Shown: positions 1 through 7,891 of the stretch, piece after piece | Numbering within the stretch: position 1 is the first letter of the stretch | How the letters are laid out: the number at the start of each line of letters is the position of its first letter | NCBI RefSeq assembly: GCF_001724605.1 | Contig: NZ_MEEX01000004.1 | Coordinates: 124,001 to 188,000, forward strand | Length of the DNA stretch: 64,000 bases | Source: Phenylobacterium sp. SCN 70-31 | GTDB taxonomy: Bacteria > Pseudomonadota > Alphaproteobacteria > Caulobacterales > Caulobacteraceae | Reading direction: 5' to 3' | Notes under the pieces: model-generated | The model's input: the letters and a program-made list of their open reading frames with translations, nothing else | The model's database searches: none | Told to the model about the DNA's origin: nothing | Translations under genes and position numbers: made by a program

Positions 1-1
1 G

Positions 2-556
2 GGTGAGACCCTCCTGCTCCACGGCGCCACCTCGGGCATCGGCGTCACGGCCATCCAGATGGCCAAGGCCGCCGGCGCGAAGGTGATCGCCACCGGCCGG
101 GGCGCAGACAAGGCGAAGGCGGCCCTGGCGCTGGGAGCCGACGTGGCCGTCGACGTGACCGCCGAGGACTTCGCCGAGGTCGCCAAGCGCGAGGGGGGCG
201 TCGACGTCGTGCTCGACATGGTGGGTGGCGACTATGTCTCGAAGAACCTGGACGCCTTGAACACCGGCGGACGGATCGTCTTCATCGCCAGCCTGGGCGG
301 CGGTCAACTCGACCTGCCGATCTTTCGCATCATGATGAAGCGCGCGGTCATCACGGGCTCCACCCTTCGCCCCCGAGATCCCGACGAGAAGGCGCGGCTG
401 GCTGGCGAGGTCGAGCGGGTGGTGTGGCCCTGGATCGCTGCCGGCAAGGTGAAACCTCAGGTCGACCGCACCTTCCCGCTGGAAGAGGCCGCGGCCGCTC
501 ACGCCCACTTGGAAGGCGGTTCGCATGTCGGGAAGGTGATCCTCGTCCCGGGCTGA
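2..556 (+). CDS. Quinone oxidoreductase / zinc-type alcohol dehydrogenase family, C-terminal part
   Basis: This is the 3' part of a gene that begins before the window; the frame is open from base 2. It encodes the NAD(P)H-binding Rossmann half of a medium-chain dehydrogenase/reductase of the quinone oxidoreductase (PIG3/QOR-like) kind. The nucleotide-binding run HGATSGIGVTAIQ sits at the visible N-terminus, followed by GAKVIATG, the LDMVGGDY stretch and the family C-terminus (FPLEEAAAAHAHLEGGSHVGKVIL). Such enzymes reduce quinones or enones with NADPH in the cytoplasm. The gene ends 145 bases before the MFS symporter start, and a palindrome lies between them, so the two may be separately controlled. 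The substrate cannot be read from this fragment. Confidence 0.85.
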   Translation, partial: GETLLLHGATSGIGVTAIQMAKAAGAKVIATGRGADKAKAALALGADVAVDVTAEDFAEVAKREGGVDVVLDMVGGDYVSKNLDALNTGGRIVFIASLGGGQLDLPIFRIMMKRAVITGSTLRPRDPDEKARLAGEVERVVWPWIAAGKVKPQVDRTFPLEEAAAAHAHLEGGSHVGKVILVPG

Positions 557-563
557 GGACAGA

Positions 564-594
564 CGGTATGTGTCCATACCGAAAAATCTAAAAT
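564..594 (+). promoter_or_regulatory. Perfect palindrome and -10-like box upstream of the MFS gene (candidate TetR operator)
   Basis: Bases 564-570 (CGGTATG) and 575-581 (CATACCG) form a perfect inverted repeat with a four-base spacer. A -10-like TAAAAT lies at 589-594, so the palindrome covers where the -35 box would be, a normal arrangement for repression. The T-run needed for a terminator is absent on both strands. The tandem TetR protein at 2221-3450 is the obvious candidate ligand, but that pairing is inference. Confidence 0.5.
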
Positions 595-700
595 GTTGAC
601 GCCGGAGGCCCCCGCCCCCACCGTCCGGCGTATCGATCGAGGCGACGAAGATCGCCCGTGCGGACACGATGGCCCGAGCCGCCACATGGGAGGACGACGG

Positions 701-2206
701 ATGACCGCCGTTGCCGGCGCGGCCCAAGCGCCGCGCCTGGGGTATCTGACCAAGACGGCCTATGCGATCGGGGCGACGGCGACCGCGCTCAAGCTCCGCG
801 CGTTCTCGACGTTCCTGGTCATCTTCTACAATCAGGTGGTGGGCCTGCCGCCGCAGATGGTCGGGTCGATCCTGGCCGTGGCGCTGCTCTTCGACGCCTT
901 CCTGGACCCGATCCTGGGTCAGATCTCGGACAACTTCCGCTCCCGCTGGGGCCGCCGCCACCCGTTCATGCTGGCCGCCGCCGTGCCCTACGCGCTCTGC
1001 TTCTTCCTGATCTGGAACCCCCCGATCGGCTGGAGTCATGAGGCGCTCGGCCTGTATCTGATGGTCCTGATCTTCGCGGTCCGGTTCTTCGACACCTTCT
1101 TCGAGGTGCCGCACCAGGCGCTCGCGCCCGAGTTGGCCAAGGGCTACGACGAACGCACCAACCTCATGGCGCTGCGTCACTTCTTCCTCGTGATCGGCGG
1201 CCTGGGGATGACCGTCCTGGCCTATCAGGTCTTCCTCAAGGAGCAGCCGGACGGCACGGGGGGCGTTCTGGCCCGCGACGGGTACCTCGGCTACTCCCTC
1301 ACCGGCGCGCTGATCATCTTCGTCACGATCCTGATCTCGGTCTTCGGCACCGCGCACCGCATCCCCGAACTGGCCCAGCCCCCCATGCGGCGCGTCACGC
1401 TGAAGGGCATGGTCCTCGAGATCGTGCAGACGCTGAACAACCGCTCGTTCATGGCCATGGTGGTCGCCAGCATGTTCGCCGCCGTGGCGGTGGGCGCGCG
1501 AAACGGGCTGGAGATTTATTTCGGCCTCTATTTCTGGGAGCTGCGACAGGTCGAACTGGCCGGTCTCGCCGGCATGAGCGTTCTGGGCGGCTTCATCGGC
1601 GTGTTCCTGGCCCCCATCGTCGCGAAGCTGTTGGGCAAGAAGTGGGGCGCCCTCGCCCTGTGGGTGATGGGGGTGGTCGTGCACATCACCCCCGTCTCCC
1701 TGCGCCTGCTCGGACTGGCGCCCGAGAACGGGACGCCACAGCTCCTTTGGCTGCTCTATGGCGAGGAGATCGTAAATGCGACCCTCGCTGCGGCCGTCGC
1801 CATCCTGCTGGCCTCGCTGATCGCCGACATCGTCGAGGACGCCGAGGTCAAGACCGGGCGGCGCTCGGAGGGGCTGCTGATGTCGGCCAACGCCCTGCTG
1901 CGCAAGGCGGTCTCGGGCGGCGGCATCCTGGTGGCCACCACGGTCCTGGCCTTCGTGGGCTTCCCCGAGAAGGCCGAGCGTGGCCAGGTCTCCCCTGAGG
2001 CGCTGACCAATCTGGGACTGGCCTATATCCCCGTGATCGTCGGCTTCTACGCCGTGGCGATCCTCGCCATCGTCGCCTACGGCATCGACCGCAAGAAGCA
2101 CGACGCCAACCTCGCGGCCCTGCGCGCGCGGCTGGGCGAACAGGCCGCGGCCGAAGCTGGTCCCGGGATCGGCTCGGGCGAGGCCCCGCCGTCGCGCGGA
2201 CCCTGA
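701..2206 (+). CDS. MFS transporter, GPH (glycoside-pentoside-hexuronide):cation symporter type
   Basis: A 501-aa inner-membrane protein with about twelve hydrophobic segments. The early motif around DAFLDPILGQISDNFRS followed by RWGRRHPFM is the GPH signature loop between TM2 and TM3 (the D-P...G...S/D...R-x-G-R-R pattern). The family imports glycosides, pentosides or hexuronides with H+ or Na+. I chose the ATG at 701 because GGGAGG at 688-693 lies at good spacing and the length fits the family; an upstream ATG at 593 would add 36 unlikely residues. It converges on the tandem TetR gene with only 14 bases between stops. A palindrome lies upstream at 564-581. The transported sugar cannot be inferred here. 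Confidence 0.85.
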   Translation: MTAVAGAAQAPRLGYLTKTAYAIGATATALKLRAFSTFLVIFYNQVVGLPPQMVGSILAVALLFDAFLDPILGQISDNFRSRWGRRHPFMLAAAVPYALCFFLIWNPPIGWSHEALGLYLMVLIFAVRFFDTFFEVPHQALAPELAKGYDERTNLMALRHFFLVIGGLGMTVLAYQVFLKEQPDGTGGVLARDGYLGYSLTGALIIFVTILISVFGTAHRIPELAQPPMRRVTLKGMVLEIVQTLNNRSFMAMVVASMFAAVAVGARNGLEIYFGLYFWELRQVELAGLAGMSVLGGFIGVFLAPIVAKLLGKKWGALALWVMGVVVHITPVSLRLLGLAPENGTPQLLWLLYGEEIVNATLAAAVAILLASLIADIVEDAEVKTGRRSEGLLMSANALLRKAVSGGGILVATTVLAFVGFPEKAERGQVSPEALTNLGLAYIPVIVGFYAVAILAIVAYGIDRKKHDANLAALRARLGEQAAAEAGPGIGSGEAPPSRGP

Positions 2207-2220
2207 TCCCGGGTTCGCGC

Positions 2221-3450
2221 TTACCGCTCGAAGACGCCCATGAGCAGGGGGCGGACGAAGACTGAGGCCGCCGCCTTGGGCCGGACATCGGGAACGAGAT
2301 AGCCCAGGTCGGCGCACGAGTTGAGGGTGGCGTTCAGCATCTGCGAGGCGATGAACGGATCCACGGGCCGGATCGAGCCCTCGGCGATCCCGTCCGAGAT
2401 CATCGAGGCGAAACGGTCCGACACCCGGTTGGCGTGTTCGACCATGGTCTTGCGCATCTGTTCCGGCAGGGCCGTCAGGGCGTTGGTGCGCAGGAGCGGG
2501 CCGTGGTCGGAAAGCTGGAACTCGCCCAGGGCCGCGGCGCAGGACGAAACCTTCAGCCACTGATCGCCGGGCAGTTCCATCGCCAGGCGTTGGGCCCGCG
2601 TCATCACCTCGAAGCTCCGCTCGAAGCAGGCCACCACAAGATCGTCCTTGGCGTCGTTGTGGTGATAGAAGCTGCCCTTTGTGACGTTGAGCTCCGCCGA
2701 GATCTTGTCGACGGACGCCCCGCGGTAGCCTCGCTTGTTGATCAGCCGGGTCGCCGCCAGCAGGAACGTCTCCCGCGCGCCTTCCGACCCCTCGCGGGCC
2801 GCCAGCGCCTCGGGCGCGATGGGCGCGGGCGACCACTCGGCCCCCGGCACGGCCAGGCCGTTGACCAGGATGTCCACCATCCGGTCGCGGATGCGCGGAT
2901 AGTCCTCGGTGTCGTACTTGGACAGCCATGCGCCGCCCCAGAAGACATGCTCCAGCAGCATGCGGGTGCGCGCCGTGCGGCGCCCGCGGGACATCCACGT
3001 CAGGTCGGGGTGGTCGAAGATCTGCCGCGCCTTGCGGAACAGACGTCCATAGGCGTTGGCAACCTCCTCGCGCCGGGGCGAGGTCAGCGCCCGCAGTTCC
3101 GAGATGATGGGCAGGGGCGGGGCCTGCCCGGCCTCGGTCCGCTTCAGGATGTCGAGATATCGGGTGATGAAGACATGCAGGCGCTCGGGCGGCGTGGGCG
3201 CCCGAGCGGCGCCCTCGGCGAGGTCGGTCAGGGTCTCGATGCCGCGGGTGATGCAGGCGGCCGCGAGGTCGTCCTTGCGCCGGAAATAGTAGGTGACGCT
3301 GGTGGTGGAGAGATCCACGGCCGCCGCCGTGTCGCCGAGCGTCAGGCCGCGGATGCCCTTGCGGTTCAGGATCCGGGTGGCGGCGTCGAGGATCGTCTCC
3401 CGCTTGCGCTCGAACCGGTCCGTGGATCTCGCCGCGGCGCTGCGGGTCAT
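2221..3450 (-). CDS. Tandem TetR-family regulator (two TetR domains in one chain)
   Basis: 409 aa, about twice the usual TetR length. The first TetR helix-turn-helix spans roughly residues 15-62 (RETILDAATRIL ... TTSVTYYFRRKDDL). A second complete one spans roughly 225-275 (RETFLLAATRLI ... VTKGSFYHHNDAKDDL). Each is followed by an all-helical ligand/dimer domain. TetR proteins normally bind operators as dimers; a covalent tandem could act as an intrachain pseudo-dimer or read two half-sites. The two halves are clearly diverged, so this is an old fusion and not a recent duplication. It converges with the MFS gene and may control it and the quinone oxidoreductase; that role and the ligand are inference. 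Confidence 0.85.
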   Translation of the reverse strand: MTRSAAARSTDRFERKRETILDAATRILNRKGIRGLTLGDTAAAVDLSTTSVTYYFRRKDDLAAACITRGIETLTDLAEGAARAPTPPERLHVFITRYLDILKRTEAGQAPPLPIISELRALTSPRREEVANAYGRLFRKARQIFDHPDLTWMSRGRRTARTRMLLEHVFWGGAWLSKYDTEDYPRIRDRMVDILVNGLAVPGAEWSPAPIAPEALAAREGSEGARETFLLAATRLINKRGYRGASVDKISAELNVTKGSFYHHNDAKDDLVVACFERSFEVMTRAQRLAMELPGDQWLKVSSCAAALGEFQLSDHGPLLRTNALTALPEQMRKTMVEHANRVSDRFASMISDGIAEGSIRPVDPFIASQMLNATLNSCADLGYLVPDVRPKAAASVFVRPLLMGVFER

Positions 3451-3602
3451 AGGCTCGTGTGTCTCCGATGAAATCCCTTTTGACCGCGAATGACGGTCTT
3501 AGCCAAGGGGTTACGACGCGCCAGGTTTAAGCTTGGCCGCGGGCTCGGTGCGATGGGAATCCATACGCCGTCCCGATCAGCGCGCCTGGCTCCAAGTTAG
3601 GG

Positions 3603-4523
3603 TTAAAAGTAAATATAGATTACCTCGGGATTGATAATCCAATCGACTAAAGCGACTTCGAAATCCCGCTTCACCTCAACATCGAACATTTTCTCTATGG
3701 GGTCGTACGATTTCACGGTGAGCAAGGCAGATCCGATCGCGATATCCTGCGGGAGTTTCTTGACCTTTATGGATTCATAAGCGGTCGAGCGGACCATCTT
3801 GCCGTTCTTCTCGAAGCTGAGCGTCGAGAGCGCCGTGAATTTTTGGCCGTTCATGACGCCGACGGTGATCTGCGGCCCGAACAACAAGACATCGGTGATG
3901 CGGACAGCCAGGTTGACGCCCGGAACCGCGAAGTTCTCCCGAGCCACGTAGGCCACCGGAACGATGTCGGAGAACCCCAGGTCGGCGCTGCGGTTCGCCC
4001 CGCCCAGGAACAGCTTCTCCATTTTCCCATCGACGTCCGCATCCACGCCACAGACCTGAACATCGGAAAGGTATCGGGCGGCGAATTCGGTGAGGCCGAG
4101 CGTGGCGGCCCCAACCAGGGCTTGGCCGAAGTTTCGCTGGACCGGGGCCTGGCAGAGGATGACGGCCTGCGCGGGCAGATCCGACATCGCCCCGCCCTTG
4201 ACCTTGCGCTGGGTGAAGATTTCACCAGGCGGAATAGTGAACTCCAGTCCGCCGACGTTAGCGCTGATCGGCTCGCTATTCATCGCGACGAACCTGTAGC
4301 CGAGGCCGAAGCTGATGAGCGTATCGCCTTTGATCTTGAGCCGAAACGTCTTGCCTGCGAAGGCGTCGGGCGCGGACGGAAGCACGACCTTTTCGAAGTC
4401 TGCGATCCTGTAGGGTTTCAGCTCGGCCGCCGCCGGCGGCGTTTGCGCAAGGCTGTCTTGCCCGCCCAGGGCGATCGACAGCAACAGAGCTGTCAACGCA
4501 GTCTTGATAAAGGTTTCCCGCAT
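3603..4523 (-). CDS. Secreted protein of unknown function, lower G+C
   Basis: About 306 aa from the ATG at 4523. That start gives a clean signal peptide (basic MRETFIK, hydrophobic ALTALLLSIALGG, cleavage near DSLAQT); an upstream start at 4586 would bury it. I do not recognise the domain. The mature protein is mixed beta-like with no transmembrane segment and contains one cysteine pair candidate (the ILCQAP and VCGVD regions). The C-terminus ends in a hydrophobic aromatic stretch (VDWIINPEVIYIYF). The coding sequence uses A/T-ending codons far more than its neighbours, especially at the 3' end, which suggests later acquisition. It stands alone between two regulators with no operon partner. 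Confidence 0.6.
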   Translation of the reverse strand: MRETFIKTALTALLLSIALGGQDSLAQTPPAAAELKPYRIADFEKVVLPSAPDAFAGKTFRLKIKGDTLISFGLGYRFVAMNSEPISANVGGLEFTIPPGEIFTQRKVKGGAMSDLPAQAVILCQAPVQRNFGQALVGAATLGLTEFAARYLSDVQVCGVDADVDGKMEKLFLGGANRSADLGFSDIVPVAYVARENFAVPGVNLAVRITDVLLFGPQITVGVMNGQKFTALSTLSFEKNGKMVRSTAYESIKVKKLPQDIAIGSALLTVKSYDPIEKMFDVEVKRDFEVALVDWIINPEVIYIYF

Positions 4524-4612
4524 CTCCGCCCCCCGGCGTTCGGACTCTGCGTCCCTACCTTGGAGTAGATGAACCGGCCAAAGCACTCAAGTAAGGTCAA
4601 GGTTGCCGATCC

Positions 4613-6025
4613 TCAGTTGTCCGAAAACCCGAATGGCGCGCTCGTGCGGCGGATGTCGTCCGCCAGGATCTGGCGTCCGATCGGCGGCGCGGAGCGGGCG
4701 GTGCATTCGGTCCGGTGGCAGATGCGGCACGTCACCCCGATCGGTGTCGCGCCCTCGGGACCGCCCGGGTGGCTGTCGGCGTAGATCAGCCGCGGCGCGT
4801 GCTCGGCGGCGCAGCCCAGGGCGATGGCGCGTTCGATGCGCGGCTTGCCGTAGCCCCCCCCGCCGGCGGTGACCGTACGGGCCACCGTGAAGAAGCGCTG
4901 GCCGTCGGGCAGCTCCAGCCACTGGGTCACGATCTGGCGTGGCGTGCGGAAGGCCTGGTGGACGTTCCAGAGCGGACAGCCGCCGCCGTGCCGCGCGAAG
5001 GGGAAGCCGGCGCCGTCCAGGCGCTTCGAGACGTTGCCGGCCTCATCCACGCGGATGAAGAAGAACGGCACGCGCTCCTGTCCAGGCTTCTGGAGTGTCG
5101 TCAGCCGGTGAGCCACCTGCTCGAAACTGGCCCCGAACTGCCGCGACAAGGCCTCGAGGTCGTAGCGGCGGGCCTCCACGGCGCGGGCGAACGCGGTGTA
5201 CGGCATCAGGAGCGCGGCGGCCGCGTAGCTGGCCAGGGCCCGGCGCGTCAGCCGCGCGCCGCTGTCGGTGGCGAAGCTGGCCTGCGAAGCGATGAAGTCC
5301 AGGTCGGCGTCCAGTTCGAGATAGGCGAGCTGCAAGGCGAGCTGGAAGGTCTGGCTGGCGTTGTCCAGCTCGTCGCTGAGCAGCAGTTCGCGCCTGTGGC
5401 GGTCCAGGCGGCGGGTGGAGCCCACCATCACCTCGGGCGGCAGGCGGCGGACCCGCAGGTTGTGGCGGTCCTTGAAGTAGCCGGCCAGGCTGTCGAATGC
5501 GGCCACGCGCTGGGCCAGCCGTTCGGCGGCGTCGTCCAGCATCGGGAAGCTGTTGCGTCGCGCCTCCAGGAAGCGGCGAGATTCCGCCACGGGGTCGGAC
5601 ACGTCCGGGGTCCCGCCGCCCGCCTCGCCGTCGGCCCGGCGGTCGGCCAGCGCCAGGTGCTCCTCGCGATACGACGTGTAGAGCCGCAGCAGGGCTTCGG
5701 TGATCCCCGGATAGTTGGTGGCGGCGTCGGCGGCCTCCAGCGAGGGCAGATCGATGTCGGCGAACATCGGGTCCTTCAGCACCGCCTGCAGCCGCGCGAC
5801 GTCGTCGTCGGCGCCCTCGCGGGTCAGAGCGGCCATGTCCATCTTGTAGGTGCGCGCCAGCCGCAGCAGCAGTTCGGCGCTGAGCGGCCGGTGGTTGCGC
5901 TCCAGAAGCGCGATGTAGGAGGCCGACACGTCGAGATCGGCGGCCATGTCGGCCTGGGTCAGCCCCAGGTCCCGGCGCAGGCGGCGCAGGCTGGGCCCGA
6001 CGTAGAGGCGGCGTTCGGTGGTCAT
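4613..6025 (-). CDS. ScfR/RamB-type short-chain fatty-acyl transcriptional regulator (XRE HTH + ImmA/IrrE-like + DUF2083)
   Basis: A 470-aa cytoplasmic regulator. Residues about 10-62 form an XRE/Cro HTH (LRRLRRDLGLTQADMA ... SYIALLERNHRPLS). The middle resembles the ImmA/IrrE fold but without an HExxH zinc site. The C-terminal domain is the family-specific one, with cysteines at about 348 (GGGCPLW), 403 (ALGCA) and the CRICHRTEC cluster near 430-440, suited to binding metal or an acyl-CoA-type effector. In actinobacteria the relative RamB controls isocitrate lyase and acetate genes. Here it is divergent from aceA across 146 bases with several TTACA motifs, so control of the glyoxylate bypass is the natural reading. 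Regulation by acyl-CoA is inferred from the family. Confidence 0.88.
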   Translation of the reverse strand: MTTERRLYVGPSLRRLRRDLGLTQADMAADLDVSASYIALLERNHRPLSAELLLRLARTYKMDMAALTREGADDDVARLQAVLKDPMFADIDLPSLEAADAATNYPGITEALLRLYTSYREEHLALADRRADGEAGGGTPDVSDPVAESRRFLEARRNSFPMLDDAAERLAQRVAAFDSLAGYFKDRHNLRVRRLPPEVMVGSTRRLDRHRRELLLSDELDNASQTFQLALQLAYLELDADLDFIASQASFATDSGARLTRRALASYAAAALLMPYTAFARAVEARRYDLEALSRQFGASFEQVAHRLTTLQKPGQERVPFFFIRVDEAGNVSKRLDGAGFPFARHGGGCPLWNVHQAFRTPRQIVTQWLELPDGQRFFTVARTVTAGGGGYGKPRIERAIALGCAAEHAPRLIYADSHPGGPEGATPIGVTCRICHRTECTARSAPPIGRQILADDIRRTSAPFGFSDN

Positions 6026-6048
6026 GGCTGGCTTCGGCGCACCACTCC

Positions 6049-6084
6049 TTACAACATTACAAGGAAATTCTGTAAAGTCTTACA
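6049..6084. promoter_or_regulatory. TTACA/TGTAA repeat cluster between the ScfR-like gene and aceA
   Basis: In the divergent intergenic region TTACA occurs at 6049-6053, 6057-6061 and 6080-6084, and its reverse complement TGTAA at 6071-6075. The pair 6057-6061/6071-6075 forms an inverted repeat with a nine-base AT-rich spacer (AGGAAATTC). It is the most A/T-rich stretch nearby, as expected for promoters and an operator. It probably binds the adjacent XRE/DUF2083 regulator, controlling itself and aceA. Binding is inferred. Confidence 0.5.
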
Positions 6085-6171
6085 TCCGCACCCCGGAACG
6101 CCTTCTGCGCAAGGCGTTGGCCGCGTAATGGGCCCTCAACCTCACCTCATTCCTGCAAGGGATCCGGGCCA

Positions 6172-7764
6172 ATGGCGTACCAAGACCACATCATCGAGAT
6201 GGGCCAGCTCATCAAGAGCAAGAGCGGCCCCTGGGACGGGATCGACCCCGAAGCCGTGGCGCGCATGCGCCTCCAGAACCGGTTCAAGACCGGCCTGGAA
6301 ATCGCCAAGTACACCGCCGACATCATGCGCAAGGACATGGCTGCGTATGACGCCGATCCGGCCAACTACACCCAGTCGCTGGGCTGCTGGCACGGGTTCG
6401 TGGCCCAGCAGAAGCTGATCTCGATCAAGAAGCACTTCGGCACGACCAAGCAGCGCTACATCTACCTGTCGGGCTGGATGGTCGCGGCCCTGCGGTCGGA
6501 ATTCGGACCCCTGCCGGATCAGTCGATGCACGAGAAGACCTCGGTGCCGGCGCTGATCGAGGAGATCTATACGTTCCTGAAGCAGGCCGACGCCCGCGAG
6601 CTGGGCGGCCTCTACCGCGATCTCGACGCCGCCCGCGCGGCCGGCGACAAGGCCAAGGAACAGAAGCTGATCGACGCGATCGACAACTACGAGACCCACG
6701 TCGTTCCGATCATCGCCGACATCGACGCCGGCTTCGGCAACGCGGAAGCCACCTATCTGCTGGCCAAGAAGATGATCGAGGCGGGCGCCTGCGCCCTGCA
6801 GATCGAGAACCAGGTCTCCGACGAGAAGCAGTGCGGCCACCAGGACGGCAAGGTCACCGTTCCGCACGAGGACTTCCTCGCGAAGATTCGCGCTCTCCGC
6901 TACGCCTTCCTCGAAATGGGCGTGGACAACGGGATCATCGTCGCCCGCACCGACAGCCTGGGCGCCGGCCTGACCAAGCAGATCGCCGTCAGCCACCAGC
7001 CGGGCGACATCGGCGACCAGTACAACAGCTTCCTGGATTGCGAGGAGATCGCGCCCGCCGACATGAAGAACGGCGACGTGGTCCTGAACCGCAACGGCAA
7101 GCTCCTGCGTCCCAAGCGCCTGCCGTCGAACCTGTTCCAGTTCCGCGAAGGCACGGGCGCCGACCGCTGCGTGCTGGACTGCATCACCTCGCTGCAGAAC
7201 GGCGCCGACCTGCTGTGGATCGAAACGGAGAAGCCGCACATCGAGCAGATCGCTTCGATGGTCGACCGCATCCGCGAAGTCATCCCGAACGCGAAGCTGG
7301 CCTACAACAACAGCCCGTCGTTCAACTGGACGCTGAACTTCCGCCAGCAGGTCTATGACGCCTGGAAGGTGGCCGGCAAGGACGTGTCGGCCTACAGCCG
7401 CGACGCCCTGATGAGCGCCGATTACGACGCCACCGAGCTGGCGGCCGAGGCCGACGAGAAGATCCGCACCTTCCAGCGCGACAGCGCCAAGCGGTCGGGC
7501 ATCTTCCATCACCTGATCACGCTGCCGACCTATCACACGGCCGCGCTGTCGACCGACAATCTGGCCAAGGAATACTTCGGCGAGCAGGGCATGCTGGGCT
7601 ACGTGGCCGGCGTCCAGCGGAAGGAGATCCGCCAGGGCATCGCCTGCGTGCGTCACCAGAACATGTCCGGCTCGGACATCGGCGACGACCACAAGGAATA
7701 CTTCGCCGGCGAGGCCGCCCTGAAGGCCGGCGGCGTCCACAACACGATGAACCAGTTCGCCTGA
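6172..7764 (+). CDS. aceA: Isocitrate lyase (long form)
   Basis: 530 aa, the length of the longer bacterial isocitrate lyase class, not the roughly 430-aa E. coli type. It cleaves isocitrate to glyoxylate and succinate, the first step of the glyoxylate bypass. The active-site cysteine loop reads DEKQCGH with Cys near 221 (the KKCGH loop of the classical form, with Gln in place of the second Lys). The Mg-binding DIDAGFGN stretch and the late NNSPSFNW motif are also present. The ATG at 6172 has AAGGGAT upstream. It lies divergent from its likely regulator and 127 bases before malate synthase, with a terminator-like hairpin at 7790-7820 between them. Confidence 0.95.
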   Translation: MAYQDHIIEMGQLIKSKSGPWDGIDPEAVARMRLQNRFKTGLEIAKYTADIMRKDMAAYDADPANYTQSLGCWHGFVAQQKLISIKKHFGTTKQRYIYLSGWMVAALRSEFGPLPDQSMHEKTSVPALIEEIYTFLKQADARELGGLYRDLDAARAAGDKAKEQKLIDAIDNYETHVVPIIADIDAGFGNAEATYLLAKKMIEAGACALQIENQVSDEKQCGHQDGKVTVPHEDFLAKIRALRYAFLEMGVDNGIIVARTDSLGAGLTKQIAVSHQPGDIGDQYNSFLDCEEIAPADMKNGDVVLNRNGKLLRPKRLPSNLFQFREGTGADRCVLDCITSLQNGADLLWIETEKPHIEQIASMVDRIREVIPNAKLAYNNSPSFNWTLNFRQQVYDAWKVAGKDVSAYSRDALMSADYDATELAAEADEKIRTFQRDSAKRSGIFHHLITLPTYHTAALSTDNLAKEYFGEQGMLGYVAGVQRKEIRQGIACVRHQNMSGSDIGDDHKEYFAGEAALKAGGVHNTMNQFA

Positions 7765-7789
7765 GCCAGCGCTCCGGTTCATTGTCGCA

Positions 7790-7820
7790 GGGCGGCCTGG
7801 GTCTCTCGGGCCGCCCCTTT
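7790..7820 (+). terminator. Intrinsic-type terminator after aceA
   Basis: GGGCGGCC at 7790-7797 pairs perfectly with GGCCGCCC at 7809-7816 around an 11-base loop, followed by CTTT and a little later GTTT. The stem is strong and the T-tract modest. It would separate aceA from malate synthase, implying the latter also has its own promoter or depends on read-through. Confidence 0.6.
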
Positions 7821-7891
7821 GCGTTTACGATCGCGCCGCGACGGCGGCGCCCGCCCTCCGTCCCGAGAGCCCGCAGTTCGAGAGCCATTCC

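Noticed and set aside
593-700. Earlier ATG for the MFS gene at 593
   Set aside because: It would add 36 hydrophilic residues, overlap the -10-like box and lack a ribosome site; the ATG at 701 has GGGAGG.
3482-3498. GACCG/CGGTC dyad before the tandem TetR gene as autoregulatory operator
   Set aside because: Five-bp arms with a seven-base spacer are common by chance at this G+C, and they differ from the 564-581 palindrome.
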